Below are positions 1-9,662 of a stretch of 39,893 nucleotides of DNA, piece after piece. The notes under the pieces were generated by a model. It saw only the letters and a list, made by a program, of their open reading frames with translations. It ran no database searches and had not been told where the DNA came from. A program made the translations under genes and the position numbers. The stretch is from Nemertoderma westbladi (taxonomy: Eukaryota > Xenacoelomorpha > Nemertodermatida > Nemertodermatidae), in NCBI GenBank assembly GCA_032718475.1, contig JAUCBJ010001460.1, positions 1-39,893 of the forward strand. Reading direction: 5' to 3'. Position 1 is the first letter of the stretch; every line of letters starts with the position of its first letter.

Positions 1-381
1 TCATTAGCAAAAATATTTTTGGTTTTTAACAGGTTATTTTAGATTTAAATAACATAATTTGTTAAAGGTGAAATTTATTCGAACTTTTTACTTTACTTTC
101 ACTACCACATTGAATTGCCGCATGTGTTGTATTGGCCACACGGTATCAAAGAGTGAGGATTATTGCAAATAAATATTTATAGTTACCTAATTAGCATTTA
201 TCTTTTGTTTTAAATTTAAATCTATGTAATAATTATGTACCAAGTGGCACGGTAAGGTTCGACCTTTTCGGTTTCATACAGACAACACAGCCATAGACTC
301 AAAAAAATTGCATCCTGTTATAGAAATTGAAGTAATCGGGCAGCATCTAACGTGAGAAAATCATAAAAATGGGGTGTAAAC

Positions 382-540
382 GCTACGCCGTCAACCAATT
401 TATGTTATTTATTAATTGAGGGAAAGAAACAGGTTACAGTGGAAGTTTATTCTAACCAAAACAATACACGAGAGTAACGAACTTAGGTTACATTTTAATA
501 TTTGCTGTTGTTGGCAGTGGTTGTCGCTTGTCGGCGTAGC
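382..540. repeat. Fold-back MITE-like repeat
   Basis: The ends form an inverted repeat: gctacgccg at 382-390 and cggcgtagc at 532-540, each followed inward by a related ttggt/gttgtcg-type segment. Most of the left half (about 401-466) recurs in inverted orientation at 7630-7741, which shows it is a dispersed repeat. No coding capacity is visible. The rest of positions 1-675 holds no gene that I can support. Confidence 0.45.
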
Positions 541-675
541 ATGTACACACTAAAAATGGACATGTTATTGGCTGCCTTTATATGGCTTACTGGACATGTC
601 AGATGGCAGTATATAAATATAATATTGCTTTTCCACAGTACCCTCTAAATGTGGCAGGCCCGTATAGGATAGGGC

Positions 676-1128
676 CTATGTTCTCAAAGGGTTAACTTTA
701 TAATGAACTTATGTTTAATATTTTCAGACGCAACAACAGGTGGTCCCACATCTTGAGGCCCAGGACCACATAAACAGGGAGGTTCAACAGTATGGAGATA
801 GAGGGTGGTACATCCTCGACTGGGGAAAGTCAGGGTGACGAAAGTGGGAAACGTCGAGGGTGTGCCAGAAGCCGCTCGCCTTCACATCGCCCGCATTGTT
901 CCCGCAGACCCTCTCTACAACTTTAATGTTTACGTGGTCGGGGCTGGGGCTGGGGGAGTGCCTGGGGGTGAAGGCATTGCAGGGGCAGGGGTCGGGGCTT
1001 GTGCTGGGGGTGGGGCCGGGGCTGGGGCCATGGCCGGGGGCGGGGCAGGGGTGGGGCCAGCAGGGCCGGGGTGGGGCCAGAGGCAGGGACGGGGGCGGGG
1101 CCAGTGGTGGAGCCGGGGGCGGAGCCAT
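676..1128 (+). repeat. G-rich duplicated segment, copy 1
   Basis: This segment is nearly identical to 2127-2560, starting at agggcctatgttctcaaagg and including a polypyrimidine-AG (tttaatattttcag) like a splice acceptor. It ends in a run of GGGGCTGGG/GGGGCCGGG-type units (about 935-1128), strongly G-rich on the plus strand. Several frames stay open through the low-complexity tail, giving Gly/Ala-rich or Pro-rich conceptual peptides; I do not regard these as genes. The upstream part could be an exon of a host gene, but no matching gene is recognised. Confidence 0.6.
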
Positions 1129-1129
1129 G

Positions 1130-2126
1130 GATGAAAATGGATGATAAAAAGCCATGGATGACCTCTGGAATAATTAAATCATGAATATAAAAAAATAGTA
1201 TGTACGCAGCTCTATCAAAAAACCAAACTGATGAAAAACTTAACGAATATAACAAATACTGTAATAAATTCACAAAAATCATAAAATTAGCCGAAAGAAC
1301 ATATTATGCAAATGAATTTGAGAAAAACAAGAACAACATGCGAAAAACATGGACTACTATAAACTCAGCGTTACACCGAACAAAAACGAAAACGTCACCT
1401 AAGAAACTAATTTTAACGGACAATAACGGTAATGAACATGAGACTACTGATACCAAGGAGATTTGCAGTGTATTTAATAACCACTTTGCTACAATAGGAT
1501 CTCGATTTGCACAAGACATACCTACTACAACCAATAACCCAACACGTTACATAAATCATAAAAAACCCAACTCGTTTTCACTTGTTCAAACCTCAAACGC
1601 TGAAACCATTTACAATATATTACATCTTAACTCCTCTACCGCAACATACGATAGCTTTCCTATAACCATAGTTAAAGTAGCAGCACGATATCGAACCCCA
1701 TCTAACATATCTTATAAATTTCTCTATTAAAACCGGTTCATTCCCCACCACTCTTAAATCAGCCAAAATTACACCAATCAAAGTCCGGCGACCCATCTGA
1801 TAAAAATAATTACAGGCCAATCTCATTACTGTCTGTTTTCAGCAAAATATTTGAACGCGTAATAAATTCCCAATTAATTTCTTATTTAGACAAGTACTCT
1901 ATACTCTCACAGTATCAATACGATTCAGAAAACACTCCACAACAACAGACGCCCTACTGACTGTAACTGAAAGACTACAAAATATTCTAGAACTGCAAGA
2001 ATCGGCCTTTTTGATATCATTAGATCTTAAAAAGGCATTCGATACTTTACAACACAATATTCTTCTAAACAAACTGCACACATATGGCATACGAGGCATT
2101 ACAAACAAACTGCTCACTAGCTTTAT
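1130..2126 (+). pseudogene. Non-LTR retrotransposon (LINE) reverse-transcriptase fragment
   Basis: The open frame 1200-1730 (176 residues) corresponds to the linker between endonuclease and reverse transcriptase of CR1/Jockey-type LINEs; it has a KTWTTIN segment followed by FNNHFATIG. The first residues of the LINE similarity (a PWMTSGI-like motif) begin around 1155. Beyond a frame break near 1730-1800, RT sequence continues: a RPISLLSVFSKIFER block, and further on SLDLKKAFDT (RT motif A with its first catalytic Asp). It stops at about 2126, before the YxDD box. Endonuclease, the rest of RT and the 3' tail are absent, and frameshifts are present, so this is a dead fragment. It is enclosed by the two copies of the G-rich duplicate. 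Confidence 0.75.
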
Positions 2127-2560
2127 AGGGCCTACGTTCTCAAAGGGTTAACTTTATAATGAACTTATGTTTAATATTTTCAGACGCAACAAAAGGTGGT
2201 CCCACATCTTGAGGCCCAGGACCACATAAACAGGGAGGTTCAACAGTATGGAGATAGAGGGTGTTACATCCTCGACTGGGGAAAGTCAGGCTCCACCGTC
2301 GAGGGTGTGCCAGAAGCCGCTCGCCTTCACATCGCCCGCATTGTTCCCGCAGACCCTCTCTACAACTTTAATGTTTATGTGGTCGGGGCTGGGGCTGGGG
2401 GAGTGCCTGGGGGTGAAGGCATTGCAGGGACAGGGGTCGGGGCTTGTGCTGGGGGTGGGGCCGGGCCTGGGGCCATGGCCGGGGGCGGGGCCAGGGCCGG
2501 GGTGGGGCAGGGGGTGGGGCCAGAGGCAGGGACGGGGGCGGGGCCAGTGGTGGAGAACAA
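2127..2560 (+). repeat. G-rich duplicated segment, copy 2
   Basis: This is the second copy of the segment at 676-1128, in the same orientation, with scattered substitutions (gacgcaacaaaagg instead of gacgcaacaacagg) and a small difference near 2290 where ctccacc replaces tgacgaaagtgggaaa. Its G-rich tail (about 2380-2560) differs in the number of GGGGC units. A 126-residue frame (2196-2576) runs through it, but its second half is low-complexity. Confidence 0.6.
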
Positions 2561-2796
2561 ACGCACCTTTTTATAGTAAATTAGTGCTGCCAACAATCTA
2601 GATAAATCTAGATTATTCTATAGGTTCCATCATGTTTTTAAAGATAACTATTGGTCCAGCAAACGCATAACTTGCACGACATTGGTTACTGACAAATAAC
2701 TGCAATCATATTGGTTAATCTACCTTGAGCAGATACAATTCAATCGTAGCGGTCAATTCAAATAAGTTGAAAATTAGCACAAAAAACAATTTACAC

Positions 2797-2862
2797 CTGC
2801 TAGGATTTGAACTCGATACCTACCAAACGATTGTCTAACGCATAACCAACTGAGCTAGGGCT
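2797..2862 (-). repeat. tRNA-like head of a SINE or tRNA pseudogene
   Basis: On the minus strand the segment begins agccctagctcagttggt, an A-box-like stretch at the right spacing after an acceptor-like start. About 30 nt further on comes gagttcaaatcc, a B-box-like stretch. The T-arm is imperfect and no matching acceptor stem closes it, so a working tRNA is unlikely. Most likely it is the Pol III promoter head of a tRNA-derived SINE whose body runs towards lower coordinates. Confidence 0.5.
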
Positions 2863-4607
2863 GGGGTAAAACAGCGGAAAAATTACGCGGAAAAATGACC
2901 AGAGAGGGAGGAAAAACGCAGAGAGAAAGGAAAAACGCAATAATGTATTTTTGTGCCATACATACTGTAATTTTATTAGAATTTTTATACAGTTTTGTAA
3001 ATAATGAAACATCAATATTAATATTATATGAGAACATGTAGTATACATAATATAGAGCATTGTTGTACATTATAGATTAACTTAAACAAATTTAACTTAT
3101 TCAACAAATAATTCAGCTCCTTTTAGTGTCGTTATATTGTTCCAAAATCGATTTATTATCAATGTAAGGACACCACCACATATGGCAGATCGCAGATGGG
3201 TCGTGTCCCCTCAAAATATATTTTTATGAACGAAGCCGTCAGGTATTTTATTGAAGTTTGCAATGTATTTATAGCAGTTAGGGTATCTTCGTTTGTCTCT
3301 TATTGGCTCTCATCTATACCTCAAGGTCATAAGGTGTAGTCATTTGGGAGCAGCCTATTATATCTAATAATATAATACCACCAACCTCAACTATTGGATC
3401 TAATTTACTAAAATATCTTTAGTAAACAATTATCCTTTACGTCTAGCTATCAACGTAGGCTACTCTACTCCTTAAGGCAAGGCTATGTTTATCTAAAAAA
3501 TCCATTAGTTTTCAGGGCCAACAATATGGATCTCTGTCCCCTCTGCTGCCGTAAAACATAAAAAATCTAAAATACAGTACCCTTTTCGAAACACTTTAAA
3601 CGTCACCTTCTAATAATATTAAAGTACATTTTAATCAATCAACCAAACATACATCTTACAAATTTTCCATAACCTTTTCAATCCAATATTTTATATTTTA
3701 TTTATTTCATAACCCGACTCATTAGTTTAGTTTTATATACCTGGAACAGCATCGGAACAACAGTGAAACTATAGAAATGTGCAGGTGATTAACGTAGAAT
3801 AATTAATTATTTGTGTATTAACAGTAATAATCTCACACCTCACAATTCACATAATAGTAATACCCCCCCCCCCCCCCCCCCCCTTTTTTCACGCACTGCA
3901 CACCACCCCTACCTGCCCGGCACTCCCAGACAATACATTGGGCTATAATACTAGCCATGCCATTGTCCAAAGTATTATTGTAACTTAACTTTTAATATTG
4001 TAATTATACAATATACTGTATATCTTACTCTATATGTGCAATGTGAGTATCGGATTACACAATTAAACAATAAAATGTAAACAATTGTCTTCTTTAGTCT
4101 AAAATTCGCAACTGTTCGGTGGTCCACCCACACGAGCAAGACCATGTACTACAGTACATGCACGTGTTGCACATGATGGGCGTACTTGACTGCGGGATTG
4201 CTGGAAATCCCCCCCCCCCCCTCCCCCCGCCCCGATATATGGCAGTCCTCCCCGTTTGCTAATTCCCGTATCAAAACACGGTACCCGTGGATGCATTTGA
4301 AGTCATGACACATTATTGAAAGTTTATTATTTTAGTCATAAGTATAGACAACTATATAATTTATTTGTCTGAACCACTTGAACAATGTTGTACAAATAGC
4401 TATACCAAATGCAAATGAGAACTTAATGTAATCTTTATAACACATGAACCTAACAAATAATGCAAATTAATTCCAACTAAATAAAATTTTGAAATTTCAC
4501 GGCTTTTGTGAGGATATAATTCTATATTCGGAGTTTACAAAGAATCCTGTTTTACATCCATGGTCTCTGTATGCTTTCGTATACGGGTTTCCTGGTGACG
4601 CCAAGAG
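2863..4607. other. Gene-free AT-rich stretch with two poly(C) tracts
   Basis: No supported gene is seen on either strand. Notable features are a run of 21 C at 3863-3883 and a run of 13 C at 4209-4221, followed by a second C-rich block. Short open frames in this interval have no recognisable domain. Confidence 0.5.
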
Positions 4608-6005
4608 TAAGGTAAGTTCAATGAACACAAAGCAGTCAGAGGTAAGTTAAATGGACACAACGCAGTCAGAGGTAGGTTCAATCAACACAACGCAGTCAGA
4701 GGTAGGTTCAATCAGCACAACGCAGTCAGAGGTAGGTTCAATCAACACAACGCAGTCAGAGGTAGGTTCAATCAGCACAACGCAGTCAGAGGTAGGTTTA
4801 ATCAACACAACGCAGTCAGGGGTAGGTTTAATCAACACAACGCAGTCAGGGGTAGGTTCAATCAACACAAAGCAGTCAGAGGTAAGTTCAATCAACACAA
4901 CGCAGTCAGGGGTAGGTTTAATCAACACAACGCAGTCAGGGGTAGGTTCAATCAACACAAAGCAGTCAGAGGTAAGTTCAATCAACACAACGCATTCAGG
5001 GGTAGGTTCAATCAACACAAAGCAGTCCGATGTAAGTTCAATGGAGTCAACACAGTCAGAGGTAGGTTCAATCAACACAACGCAGTCAGAGGTAAGTTCA
5101 ATCAACACAACACAGTCAGAGATAAGTTCAATCAACACAATGCAGTCAGAGGTAAGTTCAATGGACATAACGCGGTCAGAGGTAAGTTCAATGAACACAA
5201 CGCAGTTAGAGGTAAGTTCAATGGACACAACGCAGTCAGAGGTAAGTTAAATGGACACAACGCAGTCAGAGGTAAGTTAAATGGACACAACGCAGTCAGA
5301 GGTAAATTCAATGGAGTCAATGTAGTCAGAGGTAAGTTCAATGGACATAACGCGGTCAGAGGTAAGTTCAATGAACACAACGCAGTCAGAGGTAAGTTAA
5401 ATGGACACAAAACAGTCAGAGGTATGTTAAATGGACACAACGCAGTCAGAGGTAAGTTAAATGGACACAACGCAGTCAGAGGTAAGTTAAATGGACACAA
5501 CGCAGTTAGAGGTAAATTCAATGGAGTCAATGTAGTCAGAGGTAAGTTCAATCAACACAACGCAGTTAAAGGTAAGTTCAATGAACACAACGCAGTCAGA
5601 GGTAAGTTAAATGGACACAACGCAGTCAGAGGTAAATTCAATGGAGTCAATGTAGTCAGAGATAAGTTCAATCAACACAACGCAGTTAAAGGTAAGTTCA
5701 ATGGACACAATGCGGTCAGAGGTAAGTTAAATGGACACAAAACAGTCAGAGGTAAGTTAAATGGACACAACGCAGTTAAAGGTAAGTTCAATGAACACAA
5801 CGCAGTCAGAGGTAAGTTAAATGGACACAACGCAGTCAGAGGTAAATTCAATGGAGTCAATGTAGTCAGAGATAAGTTCAATCAACACAACGTAGTTAAA
5901 GGTAAGTTCAATGGACACAACGCGGTCAGAGGTAAGTTCATGTTCAATGAACACAACGCAGTTAGAGGTAAGTTCAATGGACACAACGCGGTCAGAGGTA
6001 GGTTA
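4608..6005 (+). repeat. 30-bp minisatellite array, about 46 units
   Basis: About 46 consecutive units of exactly 30 bp are visible, with one short insertion near 5938-5945. Most units contain gaggtaagt, while many of those at about 4660-4930 have gaggtaggt. Because 30 is a multiple of 3, long frames stay open on both strands and yield decapeptide repeats (INTTQSEVGS, and in another frame GKLNGHNAVR); they break and change frame along the array. Higher-order structure appears in the second half, where a block with atggagtcaatgtagtcag recurs at about 5311, 5521, 5641 and 5851. I treat it as non-coding satellite DNA. Confidence 0.9.
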
Positions 6006-6655
6006 GAGATTGAGAATTAGAAAAAAATTAGAGATTGAGATTATTTATTGAGGACATTTTGACAATGGAATTATAATAATCGAACACACTTTGAAGCCAC
6101 TACTTCATACAGCATACCAAAAGTGCCCCTTGAAGCCCAGCGGTCTTTACTACACTGCCTTCCCCTAGTGCAATATGCGCGATGTTCTCAAGATGGCGAT
6201 AATACAGTACGGTATAGCTATACCGTTTACGTATATAATATATTATTTCATTCATTTTATTGGGATACTAGTGCGATAGTTGACAGGTAGAGTGTGTTGG
6301 TCAACCAGTTTCATGGAATTTTCTACCGTTCGTTTAATTATGTTCTTGCTACCGTAGCTGAAATTAGTTTGCTATATTTTTTATTTACAGTAATTTAATT
6401 TTTATTAACTTTTATCTTAGAATAATTGTAGGATATTTCTTTTATATTTTTATCTATTCTGCAGTGGTTACATACAGACATATCATGTGTCAGCTAGAAT
6501 ATATTAATTTGCAGTATAGTGTCTTTGTCTAGTACCTCCGTTAACTTAAATTTAATAGTACAGTGATAATAAATATAGTTGTGGTTGTATTGGGAATGTC
6601 TAGCATTCGGTTCAGTTAATAATTTGTTTTAGAAGTGTGCCTGTCTCTGTCAACA

Positions 6656-6812
6656 CCTGAGTTACATGTAGTAACTATAGACTACTGTATGGCCCTTTGC
6701 GTAGTACACACTTATATGTAATAACTGTAGACACTGTTTGGTCCTTCTCGCAGCACGTGAGTTACATGTAGAACTGTAGACTACTCTATGGCCCTTCGCG
6801 CAGGACGTGATT
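6656..6812 (+). repeat. Three imperfect ~50-bp tandem repeats
   Basis: Three degenerate copies are visible, each with a gttacatgtag-like start, ctgtagac in the middle and a tggccctt/tggtcctt-type end followed by cgcag. Just downstream (6850-6930) a shorter duplication contains tatcaattattaactgtatt twice. The remaining DNA between 6006 and 6948 is AT-rich with no gene. Confidence 0.55.
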
Positions 6813-6948
6813 CAGGCTGTTGATTTTTCTGTACTTATATAGGCCGAGATTTATCAATTATTAACTGTATTACTGTACTTCGTATACTTTATCAATTATT
6901 AACTGTATTACTTCGTATACTTCGTATTTAATTGTATTTGCTGAGTTA

Positions 6949-7368
6949 ATGATGGAAAATTCGATAGGCCTATGCAATCCCTACTATCCCTACCCATACC
7001 CGTATCTGTACCCGTCTCCTTCATACCCACCTCATTCGTTCCTGTCTCCTTCGTACCCGTATCCCCCCAACCTGCATCCTCCCAACCTTCATACTCCTAA
7101 CCCCCCTACTCCCTATCCCCATACTCCTAACCCCCCTACTCCCTATCCCCATACTCCTAACCCCCATACTCCCAACACCCATACTTCCAACCCTCATACT
7201 CCCAAGCCCAACCCTAAATCTAAAACGAACAAACGGATTAAAAAACGGAAGGAAAACAAGGAAAAGATATCAGCCAAGGCCAACCAGCATCCATTCCTCC
7301 ATCCCCATGCTATTGCCACCCTGGCACCACCCGGGCACCAAAGTCTTCCCCCATTCGGTTGTCGGTAA
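6949..7368 (+). CDS. Proline/tyrosine-rich open frame, doubtful gene
   Basis: The frame encodes 139 residues. The first two thirds are low complexity, built from Pro-Tyr and repeated TPNPPTPYPH units that mirror a DNA tandem repeat (about 7080-7210). A short lysine/arginine stretch (KTNKRIKKRKENKEK) follows and would resemble a nuclear localisation signal. No domain is recognised. The reading frame may be open only because the repeat unit length preserves it. No promoter or splice evidence was found, so coding status is uncertain. Confidence 0.15.
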   Translation: MMENSIGLCNPYYPYPYPYLYPSPSYPPHSFLSPSYPYPPNLHPPNLHTPNPPTPYPHTPNPPTPYPHTPNPHTPNTHTSNPHTPKPNPKSKTNKRIKKRKENKEKISAKANQHPFLHPHAIATLAPPGHQSLPPFGCR

Positions 7369-7629
7369 ACTGAATGCCGTGAATTACCTTTACCGAAAGA
7401 CTCCAGTGCTTTGGTCATTGTTAACGTATGTATAATAAACTCACGTCACTTCCTCACGGTTGTAGTGCGTTAGGAAATGTTCCTTTAGATTAGATTTAAA
7501 TGAGTTTGGATTTGTTGATAGCTTCCTTATTATATTAATTGGCAAAGTATTTCATAATTTAACGCTCTGAATGATGAAACTGTAATGTCCGTGTTTGTTT
7601 GTAAAAAATTAAAACTAATTAAAACCGTT

Positions 7630-7741
7630 TATTGTTTTGGTTAGAATAACCTTCCACTGTAACCGGTTCCTTTCCTTCAATTAATAAATAACATTAATTA
7701 GGTTTAATAATGGTTGTCGGTTGTCGGTAGTCGGCGTAGCC
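7630..7741 (+). repeat. Dispersed repeat, inverted relative to 381-466
   Basis: The segment from ttgttttggttagaataa to the cggcgtagcc end matches the reverse complement of 381-466, with a few substitutions. It seems to be a second, partial copy of the MITE-like family at 382-540. Confidence 0.55.
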
Positions 7742-7894
7742 ATGCTTCTTAATTTAATTAAAATAATAATTTAAGTTTGGCCTTTGTCGATACCCCTATA
7801 AGCATTTGACGTCTATTTTTACACCTCAACAGGTATGTGGACGTCATTTTACGTCAATTATGTTTGTTGCAAGAACTCAAAAGTCCCCATCTCC

Positions 7895-8085
7895 GCCCGC
7901 GACTCCTGCCCCGTCTCGGCCCGCGACTCCGCCTGCGACTCTGCCCTGTCTCTGCCCGCGACTCCGCCCGCGACTCTGTTTGCGACTCTGTTCGCGACTC
8001 TGTTCGCGAGTCTGTCCGCGAATCCGCCCTCGACACCACCCGCGACTCTGCCCGCAACACTGCCCCCGACGTTCCCACCAAACAG
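7895..8085 (+). repeat. Degenerate 12-bp minisatellite
   Basis: Units close to cgactctgcccg or cgactctgttcg are repeated about 14 times. Because 12 is divisible by 3, overlapping frames stay open on both strands (Pro/Arg-rich, Asp-Ser-Ala-Arg-rich and others). The frames run on to about 8217 without recognisable domains, and none is called as a gene. Confidence 0.6.
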
Positions 8086-8337
8086 ATCAAAGATATGGTC
8101 GTCGTGCTGTGGTATAACACGTGTAACATGGAGGCGGGCTGGCTCCAGCACCCCATTGGGAGTGGCAGCGGACTTAGCCCACCCAAATACCCACCACCCC
8201 CGATCTCCGTAGGATAGGCCTCTAGCTGATGCTGGACGAAGTCACAGACCTCGTATTCGTCCACTGATAGATTTTTCGACTGAAAATTTAAATAATATTT
8301 AAAATAAAAATATTTAAAGTAAATTTGTAATCTAAAT

Positions 8338-8441
8338 TATCCCATTATTACGTTTTAATAATAATATAGCCATTATTATGTTTTAATAATAATATAGCCA
8401 TTATTACGTTTTAATAATAATATAGCCATTATTACGTTTTT
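8338..8441 (+). repeat. 28-bp AT-rich tandem repeat, about 3.7 copies
   Basis: Units containing ccattattacgttttaat followed by aataatatag are repeated in tandem with one c/t change. There is no coding content here. Confidence 0.8.
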
Positions 8442-8878
8442 TGCATATTGCGAAAATTAATAAAATGTCAATAATTATATTATTTTTAATGTAACAATTT
8501 TTTCACGAGAATGTCGTATTTTTTAAGCAACTAATTGACTGGAACCCCAAATTAGATGATTTCACACCAAAAATTTTTTTTAGCACAAAATATATTTTTT
8601 GTAGCACCAATTTACATCCCCCAATTTTGAATATTTCTCACCAAAAAGCATTTAATTATTTTGGTGTTGAATAATTGTTTTTGGTATGACTTTAATTGGT
8701 AGCCTATTTTTTATATCTTACAAACGTGGTGTTCTTCAATTTATTATTGCTACTATCAATTAATTAAAAAGTACAATAGTGTAAGTACTGTATGTAAATG
8801 ATTAGTTAAGGTTTTCTATATTTTTTAATTAGCAAATTTTATTATCAATTTGAATATTAAAATGCCTACCCCTTGTTG

Positions 8879-9175
8879 ATGTCTATTCAGAAACATCGCG
8901 GTAAAATACCGCAATGAAAATGGGTGGGGCTCCACCTTCTTATTCTCCGCATCCCAAATCGCTGGCAGGCGGATGTCCCCTTAGATAGCGGCCCTTAGAT
9001 GTATCGGACTAAGCTGGGATACTACCGCGGGAAGATGTGTCGTCTCCCCCCCACGGTACCCCGGCTCAAGGATGGCGATGAATGTACCCACGCCGATCCC
9101 GTTCTCGAAGAACCTCTCTGAATCGGCGTGGGTCGGGAATAGCATACTAAACGTCTCATTAGAACACATATCGCT
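8879..9175 (-). pseudogene. Fragment related to the OB-like protein at 25.8 kb
   Basis: The minus-strand frame 9169-8981 encodes 62 residues containing GVGTFIAILEP and then a Pro-Ala-Val-Val stretch. The 337-residue protein at 25778-26791 has at the equivalent place GSVIAIKEP followed by a Pro-Val-Val-Val stretch. The spacing from the preceding ETFSMLF segment (versus RCFVMFM) also agrees. After an in-frame TAA at about 8980 the frame continues with protein-like sequence to about 8879. A tttttag acceptor-like site precedes the frame. This looks like a truncated, disabled copy. The local GC content is clearly higher than its surroundings. Confidence 0.45.
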
Positions 9176-9193
9176 AAAAATAATTATTAAAAT

Positions 9194-9227
9194 ATAATAT
9201 AGTCGGCTTCATGCGAAAAGGTCGTAT
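9194..9227 (+). repeat. Left terminal inverted repeat
   Basis: This is paired with 12196-12229 in inverted orientation. Mismatches are few and lie between blocks ataatat, gtcggcttc, tgcgaaaa, gtc and tat. Confidence 0.75.
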
Positions 9228-9662
9228 CCAAATTTTTTGTGAAATTTGGGTTATGTGCTTATATGACACTAGAGGGCGTAATGCATATACTGTAGAAACG
9301 TCAAATTGATTGGCCAATCAGATATCGAGTTATAGACTTTAATCTAAATGTCTTATCTAAAAAACGTTTGTGCGAAAATGATGTATCTAAAAAGTATTCC
9401 AGTTCAATGCTGAATAATAGACAGAAGTAACCAATAATAATATAAAATATAGTTATATGCGAAAAGGTCGTATATTATATGACTTTTAATTGGACAATAA
9501 GAGGTTCTACAACATAATCAGTCAGTGTGGGTAATTTAAAACAATACTTATAACTGCAATTAACACTACAGTAGTGCATGCTACCGGTACACGTGATTAT
9601 ATTTTTAGGAATGTACGTCCCATACAGAGTACTTTCTATTTGTATTTTATCATCACAGCATA

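Noticed and set aside
805-1134. Gly/Ala-rich and Pro-rich frames in the G-rich segment
   Set aside because: Overlapping frames on both strands arise from low-complexity GGGGC units; no domain or codon signal.
2797-2862. Functional tRNA gene
   Set aside because: A- and B-box-like sequences exist, but the T-arm and acceptor stem do not pair properly.
4608-6005. CRISPR-like array
   Set aside because: Units are contiguous with no unique spacers and no cas genes; the setting is eukaryotic. It is a minisatellite.
7806-8264. Overlapping frames of 97-136 codons on both strands
   Set aside because: They follow from a 12-bp tandem repeat that keeps phase; at most one could be real and none has a recognisable domain.
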